Below are positions 44,924 to 54,690 of a DNA stretch of 64,000 bases, in pieces. This DNA comes from Cynocephalus volans (taxonomy: Eukaryota > Chordata > Mammalia > Dermoptera > Cynocephalidae). The notes beneath the pieces were generated by a model. That model ran no database searches. It was not told where the DNA came from and worked only from the letters and a program-made list of their open reading frames with translations. The number at the start of each line of letters is the position of its first letter. Position 1 is the first letter of the stretch. The DNA is taken from the NCBI RefSeq assembly GCF_027409185.1, contig NC_084472.1:49463427-49527426 (forward strand), given 5' to 3'. A program made the translations under genes and the position numbers.

Positions 44924-47900
44924 TAACAAACAAAACTCTGGAAACTATACAAACACATGGAAATTAAACAGCATTCTACTTAATGACATATGGGTCCAAG
45001 AAGAAATCAAGCAGGAAATCAAAAAGTTTATTGAAACTAATGAAAACAATGATACATCATACCAAAACCTGTGGGATACTGCAAAAGCAGTATTGAGGGG
45101 AAAATTTATTGCATTAAATGCTCACTTCAGAAGAATGGAAAGATGGCAAGTGAACAACCTAACACTTCACCTTAAAGAACTAGAAAAACAAGAACAATCC
45201 AATCCTAAAGTTAGCAGACGGAAAGAAATCATTAAGATCAGAGCAGAACTGAATGAAATTGAAAACCAAAAAACAATTCAAAAGATCAACGAATCAAAAA
45301 GTTGGTTTCTTGAAAAGATAAATAAAATTGACAAACCATTAGCATGGCTAACAAAAAAAAGAAGAGAGAAGACTCAAATAACAAAAATTAGAAATGAAAA
45401 AGGCGATATTACAACTGATTCATCTGAAATACAAGGAATCATTCGAGACTACTATAAACAACTATACGCCAACAAATTTGAAAATCTGGAGGAAATGGAT
45501 AAATTTCTGGACACACACAAGCTCCCAAAACTGAACCGTGAAGACGTAGAAAATTTGAACAGACCAATAACAATAAAGGAGATTGAAGCTGTTATCAGAA
45601 GGCTCCCAACAAAGAAAAGCCCAGGACCAGATGGATTCACAGCAGAATTTTACCAAACATTCAAAGAGGAATTGACACCGATTCTTTACAAACTATTCCA
45701 AAAGATTGAAACGGACGCAAATCTCCCAAACTCATTCTATGAAGCAAACATCATCCTGATACCAAAACCAGGTAAAGATATAACCAAAAAAGAAAACTAC
45801 AGGCCGATATCCTTGATGAATATAGATGCAAAAATCCTCACTAAAATACTAGCAAACAGAATACAGCACCACATACGAAAAATTATTCATCACGATCAAG
45901 TGGGATTCATCCCAGGGATGCAAGGTTGGTTCAACATACGCAAATCAATAAATGTGATACACCATATTAATAAACTCAAACACCAGGACCATATGATCAT
46001 CTCTATAGATGCTGAAAAAGCATTTGATAAAGTTCAGCACTCATTCATGACAAAGACCCTCTATAAGTTAGGTATAGAGGGAAAGTATCTCAACATAATT
46101 AAAGTCATATATGACAAACCCACTGCCAATATCATCCTGAATGGGGAAAAGCTGAAAGCTTTTCCTTTAAGAACAGGCACTAGACAAGGATGCCCACTCT
46201 CACCACTCCTATTCAACATAGTGTTGGAAGTACTAGCCAGAGCAATCAGAGAAGAGAAGGAAATAAAGGGCATCCAGATTGGAAAAGATGAAGTCAAACT
46301 GTCCCTGTTTGCAGATGACATGATCCTATATATCGAACAGCCTAAAACCTCTACAAAAAAACTGTTGGAATTGATAAATGATTTCAGCACAGTAGCAGGA
46401 TACAAAATCAACACACAAAAATCAGTAGCATTTCTTTTCTCCAATAGTGAACATGCAGAAGGAGAAATCAAGAAAGCCTGCCCATTTACAATAGCCACCA
46501 AAAAAATAAAATACTTAGGAATTGAGTTAACCAAGGAGGTGAAAAATCTCTATAATGAGAACTACAAACCACTGCTGAGAGAAATTAGAGAGGATACAAG
46601 AAGATGGAAAGATATTCCATGCTCTTGGATTGGAAGAATCAACATAGTGAAAATGTCCATACTACCCAAAGTGATATACAAATTCAATGCAATCCCCATC
46701 AAAATTCCAAAGACATTTTTCTCAGAAATGGAAAAAACTATTCAGACATTTATATGGAACAATAAAAGACCACGAATAGCCAAAGCAATGCTCAGCAAAA
46801 AAAATAAAGCTGGTGGCATAACACTACCTGACTTTAAGCTATACTACAAAGCTATAATAACCAAAACAGTATGGTACTGGCATAAAAACAGACACACTGA
46901 CCAATGGAATAGAATAGAGAATCCAGAAATCAACCCACACACTTACTGCCATCTGATCTTTGACAAAGGCACCAAGCCTATTCACTGGGGAAGGGACTGC
47001 CTCTTCAGCAAGTGGTGTTGGGATAACTGGATATCGATATGCAGGAGAATGAAACTAGATCCATACCTCTCGCCGTATACTAAAATCAACTCAAAATGGA
47101 TTAAGGATTTAAATATACACCCTGAGACAATAAAACTTCTTAAAGAAAACATAGGGGAAACACTTCAGGAAATAGGACTGGGCACAGACTTCATGAATAC
47201 GACCCCAAAAGCACGGGCAACCAAAGGAAAAATAAACAAATGGGATTATATCAAACTAAAAAGCTTCTGCACAGCAAAAGAAACAATTAAAAGAGTTAAA
47301 AGACAACCAACAGAGTGGGAGAAAATATTTGCAAAATATACATCTGACAAAGGATTAATATCCAGAATATATAAGGAACTCAAACAACTTTACAAGAAGA
47401 AAACAAGCAACCCAATTAAAAAATGGGCAAAAGAGCTAAGTAGGCATTTCTCTAAGGAAGATATCCAAATGGCCAACAGACATATGAAAAAATGCTCAAC
47501 ATCACTCAGCATCCGGGAAATGCAAATCAAAACCACATTGAGATACCATCTAACCCCAGTTAGGATGGCTAAAATCCAAAAGACTATGAACGATAAATGC
47601 TGGCGAGGCTGCGGAGAAAAAGGAACTCTCATACATTGTTGGTGGGACTGCAAAATGGTGCAGCCTCTATGGAAAATGGTATGGAGGTTCCTCAAACAAT
47701 TGCAAATAGATCTACCATACGACCCAGCCATCCCACTGTTGGGAATATACCCAGAGGAATGGAAATCATCAAGTCGAAGGTATACCTGTTCCCCAATGTT
47801 CATCGCAGCACTCTTTACAATAGCCAAGAGTTGGAACCAGCCCAAATGCCCATCATCAGATGAGTGGATACGGAAAATGTGGTACATCTACACAATGGAA

Positions 47901-48038
47901 TACTACTCAGCTATAAAAACGAATGAAATACTGCCATTTGCAACAACATGGATGGACCTTGAGAGAATTATATTAAGTGAAACAAGTCAGGCACAGAAAG
48001 AGAAATACCACATGTTCTCACTTATTGGAGGGAGCTAA
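44922..48038 (+). pseudogene. L1 ORF2 remainder (reverse transcriptase and C-terminal domain), out of frame
   Basis: Open from 44922 to the TAA at 48036-48038, more than 1030 codons, in the frame one base off the endonuclease part. It carries the Z region, the reverse-transcriptase core with [15 protein letters not shown], a [12 protein letters not shown] segment and the catalytic FADD at 46308-46319 (a Phe variant of YADD, as in human L1), and a C-terminal Cys-rich motif with [18 protein letters not shown] at about 47598-47651. The distance 44210-48038 is 3829 bases, which is one more than 1276 codons, so without the extra base the protein would be 1275 residues, equal to human ORF2p. No other lesion was found. 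Confidence 0.92.
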
Positions 48039-48296
48039 ACATTAATATATAAATTCACACACACACATACACACACACACACACAAATCGGGGGGGGGGA
48101 GGGAAGAAGATATAACAACCACAATTACTTGAAGTTGATACAACAAGCAAACAGAAAGGACATTGTTGGGGGGGAGGGGGGGGAGGGAGAAGGGAGGGAG
48201 GTTTTGGTGATGGGGAGCATTAATCAGCTACAATGTATATCGACAAAATAAAATTAAAAAAATAAAAATAAAAAAAAAAAAAAAGAAAAAAAAAAT
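48039..48296 (+). other. L1 3' UTR with CA repeat, G-tracts and A-rich tail
   Basis: A short 3' UTR: a (CA)n tract at about 48055-48083, a G-run at 48090-48098, then a purine/G-rich tract at about 48168-48201 with several runs of three or more G, able in principle to form a G-quadruplex, as known for L1 3' UTRs. It closes with 'aatgtatatcgacaaaataa' and an A-rich tail from about 48247. Confidence 0.85.
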
Positions 48297-48310
48297 AATA
48301 ATCCAGTGCG
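48297..48310 (+). repeat. Right target-site duplication of the full-length L1
   Basis: aataatccagtgcg, identical to 41610-41623. The host repeat resumes directly after it. Confidence 0.95.
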
Positions 48311-48674
48311 AGAGGTAGTGGTACACACTAGGATGAGAGCAGGGAGAAAAATAAACTACTTTTCTCTGTTTGTATATGGTCAGTTAGAACTTCTGTCAGA
48401 ATCCAAATCTGAGATCAATGATCCATTCTCTCTAGTCCAATGTTTTACAAGCATTTTCTTGGTCAAAAAAATTTGAAAGTTTGAATTAAAGTTAACAGGT
48501 TTTGTTACTTTAGGACTTCTCTGAACCTTGGAGTGAACCTCCAAGAAGAAAATATAATATGGAATGTTCTGAAAACTTATTAAACAATGTAACCCATTTC
48601 CCCCCCACAGGACATTGTGAAGGACTACATTTCTCCCAGATACTGGTGTGGTAGACTGTATTGTACCATACAAC

Positions 48675-48760
48675 ACAAGGGGTCTTCAAAAGGTTAATGG
48701 AAAGATTTGTATTATCTTTCACTTCCATTTTTCCACAAACTTTTTTAAGTGCCCTTGTAT
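48675..48760 (+). mobile_element. Palindromic mariner-like MITE, copy 1
   Basis: An 86-bp near-palindrome: left end 'acaaggggtcttcaaaagg', right end 'aacttttttaagtgcccttgt' region, with a short centre on 'ttgtattatctttcacttcc'. TA dinucleotides lie at the edges. It resembles the tiny mariner (MADE/Hsmar2-like) MITEs of mammals. No coding capacity. Confidence 0.7.
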
Positions 48761-48800
48761 ATCCCCAAAGTGTATAATGTTTATAATCAGTTGCCCATTC

Positions 48801-48907
48801 TTTTTTTTTTTTTTTCCTTGGCAGCTGGCCAGTATGGGGATCCAAACCCTTCACCTTGGTATTACAGCACTGCTCTCTAACTAAGTGGGCTGACTGTGGC
48901 CAACCCT
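48801..48907 (-). mobile_element. tRNA-Ile-derived SINE (t-SINE type) with TSD
   Basis: On the minus strand: a tRNA-like head, closing GGCCAGCTGCC and an A-tail (T-run at 48801-48815). A 13-bp target-site duplication with one mismatch, cagttgcccattc at 48788-48800 and cagttacccattc at 48908-48920, marks the insertion. The tRNA head is more diverged than in the copy at 1958. Confidence 0.85.
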
Positions 48908-49201
48908 CAGTTACCCATTCAAAATTCATATGCATATGTTTCTCGCTCTGATTATTTACAGCTCTTTAAATAAAACTGGAAAGCTTTGTTTGAAGCGCTG
49001 GAAAAATTTTGAACTTCCCTAGCTCCCCCACTTCCAAAGTCCTCCCCAATTTGATTGCAATCTCACTTTCTTTTCAATCCAGGCTAGGGAAGGTAAACTT
49101 TCAAATGAGGCAGACCAACTGGACGAACATTTTCAGCTTGATTTCCTTAGTAAGAACCTAAATACTTGCCACGGTTGATTCAGAATACTATACATATATA
49201 T

Positions 49202-49287
49202 ATATGAGAGTACTTCAAAAAGTTCATGGAAAAATTTGTATTATCTTTTAATATTATTTTTCCATGAATTTTGAAGTACCTTTGTAT
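49202..49287 (+). mobile_element. Palindromic mariner-like MITE, copy 2
   Basis: Same family as the element at 48675: 'gagtacttcaaaaagttcat' on the left and 'ccatgaattttgaagtacct' on the right, with the same 'tttgtattatctttta' centre. It sits next to a (TA)n run at 49192-49205, which fits TA-target integration. Confidence 0.7.
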
Positions 49288-49469
49288 TACAATAAATATA
49301 AACTGCTCCAACCATACTCTACTTCTGTACATAAGCATGGAAAATTTAGAAGCTTCAGAAAACTTGCATGTAAAACTATGTTACATGTATTATCAGTCTT
49401 AATTTTGAAGCTGTGTTTGATATTAATTGGATTATAGCTCAACTATAAAATAGAATTAAAAGAAAGTTT

Positions 49470-50115
49470 GCTAAAACCAGTGTGCAGCAGACAGCCTTTA
49501 AAATGGCCCCCAATAAACCTCACCTTCTGGTACTGACATCCTGTAAAATGCCCTTCCTTTGAGTCAGGGCTGGATCTAGTGATTCATTTCTAATAAACAG
49601 AATATTGCAAAAGTGATGGGATGTCACTTCCAAGATTAGGCTGCAGAAAGACCTTGGCTTTTTGTCTTGTTTGCTCTTTCTTTCTCTTGCTCTCTCCTAG
49701 ACCCCTCAATCTGAGGGAAGTAAACTGCCATGTTTTGAATAGCCCTATACTCTGGTTTCTCTTCAGATCGTATAAATCTTTCGCCTTTTGAATAGCCCTA
49801 TAGAGAGGCCCAAATATCAGGGAACTAAGGAAGGTTCCTGCTAAGAGCCATTGAGAAACTGAGTCCTTTGGTTAACAATCCCCTGAGGAACTGAATCCTG
49901 CTGACAACCATGTGAGTGAGCTTGGAAGCAATGCCTCCCTCAGCTGGGCCTTCAGATGAGACCTAAGCCCCAGAGAACATCTTGATTACATTCTTTGGAG
50001 ATTCTTTGATGTGGAGGCACTAAGCTAAGCTGTACCTGAATTCCTAACCCACAGAAACTATGAGATAATAAATGTTTAAGACACTAGTTTATGGGGTAAT
50101 TTGTTGTGAATCAAT
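49470..50115 (+). repeat. MaLR LTR (MLT1-like), sense
   Basis: The order 'aaacctcaccttctggtact', 'gatgggatgtcacttccaag', 'gacaaccatgtgagtgagct', 'gccttcagatgagacctaag' and the end 'actatgagataataaatgtt' then 'ggggtaatttgttgtgaat' is that of a sense-strand MLT1-type LTR. A 17-bp phrase, ttttgaatagccctata, occurs twice at 49733-49749 and 49786-49802, a small internal duplication. Confidence 0.8.
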
Positions 50116-50124
50116 AAACACAGT

Positions 50125-50853
50125 GTATATAAATTTTACTCAAAATGTGAATGCAAAAAGTTTTAATTGTTTGCCTGTTTAGTTTTACATGTAAGAATAA
50201 TATATATCTCTGATAAAAAGTTTCAATGAAACAGCCTAAGGGAGGCTATTCTTTGAATGGCTCTAGGTATTGTGTACAGCACCTTGCATATAAACACTCA
50301 GTAAGTATTTGTAAAATGAATGAACAACTTCCAAAGTTTCTTTGATGCATAGAAACTACACTGGTTTGATCTGTAAGGTACCAAAAAGCCACATTATCCA
50401 AAAGTTTATTCTCCTAGTGTGCCTGGGCTTGACCTTACCCTCCTCCCCTTCCCCCTTAGTTTATTTTTGAAAGTTCCACTATTAGAATCAATAATTATTT
50501 AGATAACAAAGATAGGAATTATCTTCCTGATAATTATTAAAATGAATGGGAGAAAGAATACTAGCTTTGTCCCATAGTGAAAAATTGTACTGATATAAAA
50601 GATAGGTAAATTTAAGTCACAAGAAAAATAAGCAGGAAGCACAAAATGAGGTAGCTGAAAGATGTGGACTCCAAAAGAAAAGGAATTGAATTGTTAAATA
50701 AAAATTATAGGAGGCCACTGTTTTGGACTAAGTTCCCTGCACTATACTCCAAAAGACCAGAGTAAAAATCAAAATGGAGCCACCCCTGCTAAGTTTTAAA
50801 CCTAAACTAAGTTGTGGTCTGACCTTCTGCGACATCAGGAGAAAGATAATAAC
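50125..50853. other. STARD6 intron 2 stretch, nothing assigned
   Basis: AT-rich. A short L2/MIR-like tail is possible at about 50265-50330 ('gtacagcaccttgcatataa' then 'gtatttgtaaaatgaatgaa'). No gene is seen. Confidence 0.4.
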
Positions 50854-50865
50854 AGCCAATTTCCC

Positions 50866-51608
50866 GAAATGCAAATCAAAACCACACTGAGATACCATCT
50901 AACCCCAGTTAGGATGGCTAAAATCCAAAAGACTCTGAACGATAAATGCTGGCGAGGTTGCGGAGAAAAAGGAACTCTCATACATTGTTGGTGGGACTGA
51001 AAAATGGTGCAGCCTCTATGGAAAATGGTATGGAGGTTCCTCAAACAATTGCAGATAGATCTACCATACAACCCAGCCATCCCACTGTTGGGAATATACC
51101 CAGAGGAATGGAAATCATCAAGTCGAAGGTATACCTGTTCCCCAATGTTCATCGCAGCACTCTTTACAATAGCCAAGAGTTGGAACCAGCCCAAATGTCC
51201 ATCATCAGATGAGTGGATACGGAAAATGTGGTACATCTACACAATGGAATACTACTCAGCTATAAAAACGAATGAAATACTGCCATTTGCAACAACATGG
51301 ATGGACCTTGAGAGAATTATATTAAGTGAAACAAGTCAGGCACAGAAAGAGAAATACCACATGTTCTCACTTATTGGTGGGAGCTAAAAATTAATACATA
51401 ATTCACACACACACACACACACACACATATAAAAAAAAAAACTGGGGGGGGGAGAAGATATAACAACCACAATTACTTGAAGTTGATACAACAAGCAAAC
51501 AGAAAGGACATTGTTGTGGGGGGAGGGAGGAGGGAGGGAGGTTTTGGTGATGGGCAACAATAATCAGCCACAATGTATATCGACAAAATAAAATAAAATA
51601 AAAAAATA
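50866..51608 (+). mobile_element. 5'-truncated young L1 (last about 740 bp)
   Basis: Matches the last part of the full-length L1 (47510-48296) almost base for base, from 'gaaatgcaaatcaaaaccac' through the ORF2 C-terminus, CA repeat, G-rich tract and A-rich tail. It has its own 12-bp target-site duplication, agccaatttccc, at 50854-50865 and 51609-51620. A TGC to TGA change at about 50998-51000 adds a stop, so no protein is expected. This is the usual 5' truncation of L1 retrotransposition. Confidence 0.95.
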
Positions 51609-52554
51609 AGCCAATTTCCCAAAACAGGCCAGTTTAAATCTATAATAGACATGATAGGAAGTTCCCTCTCCTTTAATCCTTTCACAAAAAGGATAACCTA
51701 AAGTAATCTGATGTTAAATAATCAGTTATTTTTCTATTGTTCTGTCTCCCCTCCACCATTTTACAAGGACAGTAACATTGAAATGACCAATCCACTTTTT
51801 GTTCTTTGTTTCTGTTTTCCTCAGCCTTTTCTGTCTATGAAACCACCTTCCTCTGCTTGGCTCACTGGAATATGTCTTCTATTTTATGGAATGAAGTGTT
51901 GCCTGATTCTAGAATCACAATAAAGCCAAATGTGATCTTTAAATTGGTTATGATTTTGTCCTTTGACAGAATAAAATTTGGTCTCAATAACATATGATGA
52001 TCTGATAGTATTAATGTAGTATCATGAGCAATAGATGAACTTTAAAAAAATAAAGTCTAAAAATGTCAACACAGTGTCCATTGGTGTACTTGTATTTCAA
52101 ATAATAGAATCCTCAAAAATATCCTTATAAGTGCTTAAATTAAAAAAAATGCATATATTAGCAAGAGAAATAAGGAAATAAAGTTTAGTTTTTAGTGGTT
52201 CATTTAATGGAAAGATGAAGGGTTCAAAAGATCATGAAATACTACTGTTAGCAAGAAAAACATGAATCTGTTTTTATAGTAATTATTTCTTGAAGTGGAA
52301 ATTTCCTATCTTAGTGAATTATTCATTAGAAGACATTTCTTTTTCTGATTGTCTTCAGGTTTGAAAATAAATGATTAGATGGTACATAATTGCTTCATTT
52401 TGTTAATATCACATTTCAGCCTAGTGACTTAATAATTTCTATTTTCTGATTACTGTCAAATAATATGTTATAGTTAATGAAGCAGCATTGAATTCCAGAT
52501 ACATCAGCGTTACTGAATGTAAAACAATGATTACACATAGGAAATTGTACTCAC

Positions 52555-52604
52555 AGATTTCCACGAAATTTTCTAGAAGGCTTGCTGGAAACAGTTATCT
52601 TTTT
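52555..52604 (-). CDS. STARD6: STARD6 coding exon 2
   Basis: A small 50-nt exon encoding KKITVSSKPSRKFRGN and two bases of Leu47. KKITVSSK is conserved with human STARD6. The acceptor AG is at 52606-52605, the donor GTGAGT at 52554. It starts on a codon boundary after exon 1 and leaves phase 2, which exon 3 completes. Confidence 0.92.
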
Positions 52605-52821
52605 CTCAAAGGGGAATAAAAACCCACAAATAAATTAGATATCAGATACAGAAAAAGTGAAAACGAAAAAAAAGTAAAAATACATTTTTTCTGGTTTGTA
52701 AGAGATTTTTTAAAAAGTCTTCATAACAAATTGTTTCTCAGTAAAAAACAAACTGTTGAGAAATATTTTTGCTGTCTTTAAAAAAAAAAACCCTTGAAAC
52801 ATATTTAACTTATTTTCTTAC
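52605..52821 (-). other. STARD6: STARD6 intron 1 (217 bp)
   Basis: Short AT-rich intron with a GTAAGA donor at 52821-52816 and a pyrimidine-rich end before the exon 2 acceptor. No other feature. Confidence 0.85.
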
Positions 52822-52911
52822 TGAAATTTTAACCACTTTCCAGTCCGATGTATCTTGATTATAACCTAAAACTTCTTGGGCAGTTTGTTGGGCAATTGCT
52901 TTATAATCCAT
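52822..52911 (-). CDS. STARD6: StAR-related lipid transfer protein 6, coding exon 1 (start)
   Basis: Encodes the first 30 residues, beginning [20 protein letters not shown] and ending [14 protein letters not shown]6 is a small soluble START-domain protein of the STARD4/5/6 group that binds sterols; in other mammals it is mainly found in male germ cells. The complete coding sequence is in the window in six exons (52911 down to 23628, 681 nt with stop, 226 residues). It consists of a single START domain with no signal peptide, membrane segment or mitochondrial presequence. The exon extends upstream to an AG acceptor at 52917-52916, leaving only four untranslated bases before ATG, so at least one noncoding exon lies further upstream. 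All phases join correctly and I see no disabling change. Confidence 0.94.
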
Positions 52912-53089
52912 CTATCTGCAAAGTTTCAAGAACAAATGATTGGTGATAATGTAATCATATAAAAACTTTGAAAATGTTATCTTACATTTTAACAGTATTT
53001 CTATAGTGCCTGTCACATAGCCATGAACAATACTTGCTGAATGCGTGCATATGTGAATACCTTTCTCCTTGCTCATAGTCTTTCAAATG

Positions 53090-53320
53090 AGATAATGTGG
53101 TGTAATGGAAAAAGCCAGACTTTGGAATGAAAGACAACTGGGCCAAATCCTGTTTCTGCCACTTATTAATTGTGTGAAGTATGTTACTTAATATTTCTGT
53201 TTTCCCATTTTCCTCAAGGTGTAAAGTTGGGATAATACTTACCCTGTAGAATTAGTGTGAGGATTAATTGAGATGATGCACTTAAATATCCTACCCCAGT
53301 GGCTGGCACATAAGTCATTC
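53090..53320 (+). repeat. MIR SINE
   Basis: Clear MIR order: 'tggaaaaagccagactttgg', 'tcctgtttctgccacttatt', 'gtgtgaggattaattgagat' and 'cagtggctggcacataagtc' (53298-53317). One of the best-kept MIRs in the window. Confidence 0.85.
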
Positions 53321-53410
53321 ATATCCCATGTGTGTTGTCAGGGAAGAAAACTGGGGAGAGGAGAGGATTTTAGCCGTCTGTAAACTGAAATATTTGCCAC
53401 TTTGAAAATT

Positions 53411-53411
<1 letters not shown>

Positions 53412-53493
<82 letters not shown>
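53412..53493 (+). repeat. (CA)n microsatellite, 41 units
   Basis: An uninterrupted CA run of about 82 bp between 'aaaattg' and 'gaaaagag'. It is likely to be length-polymorphic. The 108-codon frame crossing it (alternating His-Thr) is an artefact. Confidence 0.98.
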
Positions 53494-53497
<4 letters not shown>

Positions 53498-53794
53498 AGA
53501 GTCTGTCTATCCAGCTGTCAGTCCCCAATAAGAAATCGTCATCATCGTTCTCCTGCTTGTTGCCCTCTCCATACCTGCTATACTGGCAGATACTGCCCCA
53601 TCTCTCCTACTTCCTTCAGTCTCCTGTTTTTTTACCTGGTTTATATATTAATCCTCACAACAGCCTCTCTTCTAAAGCATCACAATCTGCTGATCATGTA
53701 TTCTTTGGAATTAATCTTTTTAAAATGAGTGGCAGTGACACTACATGATCTGACAGTTGTTTCCTCTTTAAACACATCTACCATCTTCTCATCT

Positions 53795-53965
53795 ATTTAG
53801 CTCCAATCTTACTGACCTCCTGGCTTTTCCTCAAATATAACCAAGCAACTTCCTACCTCAGGGTCTGGGTACTTGCTGTTCCCTCTGCTTGGACTGACTC
53901 CACTTCATCTTTGCTTAAATGTCACCTCCTCAGACAGGATCAAGTTAAATCAATTCAATTTAAAG
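53795..53965 (+). repeat. LINE-2 fragment
   Basis: 'ctccaatcttactgacctcc', 'tacctcagggtctgggtact', 'tgctgttccctctgcttgga' and 'cttaaatgtcacctcctcag' (53914-53933) are consecutive phrases of L2. Confidence 0.8.
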
Positions 53966-53994
53966 ACATCTACTGAACCCCCACTCGAAGTTTA

Positions 53995-54345
53995 GTACTG
54001 CAATAGACTGAATGTTTATGTCCCTCCACCAAATTCGTATGTTGAAATCCTAACCCCAACATTAGTGATATTAGAAGGTGGAGCCTTTGGAAGGCGATTA
54101 GTGCCCTCATGAACAGGATTAGTGCCCTTAAAAGAGACCCCAGAGACCTTATTTGCCCCTTCTGCCGGGAACACAGCCGGAAGTCAGCAGTCCGCAACCT
54201 GGAAGAAGTCCTTCACCAGATCCCAACCATGCTGGCACCCTGACTCAGACTTCCAGCCTCTAAAACTGTGAGAAATAAATTTCTATTGTTTAAGCCACCC
54301 AGTCTATGGGAATTTGTTATAGCAGTGTGAAGGGACTGAGACAGG
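53995..54345 (+). repeat. MaLR LTR (MLT1/MST type), sense
   Basis: Begins 'tactgcaatagactgaatgt' (53996), has 'cgtatgttgaaatcctaacc', 'aaccatgctggcaccctgac', 'gacttccagcctctaaaact', 'gtgagaaataaatttctatt' and ends 'gaagggactgagaca' (54330-54344). This is a nearly complete MaLR solo LTR with its polyadenylation signal AATAAA. Confidence 0.88.
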
Positions 54346-54479
54346 TACTGTGGTAGGTGTAGCAAAGGCAGTTGAGTAAGATACTGTTTCTGCTGTGAAT
54401 GAGTTCAGGAAGCTGTAGTCTCTGAACTGTAGTTCAGAGCTGTAGCTCTGGACCTTTTGTCCATCATCCAGTCTTCACT

Positions 54480-54690
54480 TAGGGGAAGCTAGCAGAGCTG
54501 GATTCAAATCCTGACTTGGCTATTCACCACCAGCTGTATTATTTTGGGTAAACTGCTTAACCTTGGAACTTCAATTACCCTATCTGTAGAATGGGGATAA
54601 TAACACCTATCTCATAGAGTTGTTATTGAGTTAATATACATAAGAGTGCTTGAAACAATGTGGGGCCCTGCTCTAGGTGATCAAAAAGGT
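54480..54690 (+). repeat. MIR SINE
   Basis: 'gagctggattcaaatcctga', 'taaactgcttaaccttggaa', 'ctatctgtagaatggggata' and 'gagttgttattgagttaata' form a MIR. Confidence 0.8.

Larger units (their letters stand above)
41624..48296 (+). mobile_element. Full-length young LINE-1, 6.67 kb
   Basis: A complete non-LTR retrotransposon: 5' UTR (41624-43041), ORF1 (43042-44022), a 187-bp spacer, ORF2 (44210-48038, broken once), a 3' UTR with CA- and G-rich tracts, and an A-rich tail ending at about 48296. It is bounded by a perfect 14-bp target-site duplication, with no 5' truncation or inversion. Coding frames are almost intact and differ from a truncated relative at 50866 at only a few positions in the shared part, so insertion is recent. 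It sits in STARD6 intron 2, antisense to the gene. A single extra base in ORF2 makes this copy non-autonomous, unless the base is a sequencing error. Confidence 0.96.
32218..52554 (-). other. STARD6: STARD6 intron 2 (about 20 kb)
   Basis: A very long intron that holds most of the window's transposon cargo: hAT MITE, old L1 with nested Tigger, young full-length L1, palindromic MITEs, t-SINE, MaLR LTR and a truncated young L1, all listed separately. Stretches without assignment are 32807-33640, 40063-40500, 50125-50853 and 51621-52554. Confidence 0.6.

Noticed and set aside
53402-53728. 108-codon frame over the CA repeat
   Set aside because: Alternating His-Thr text is produced by (CA)n; no gene signals.
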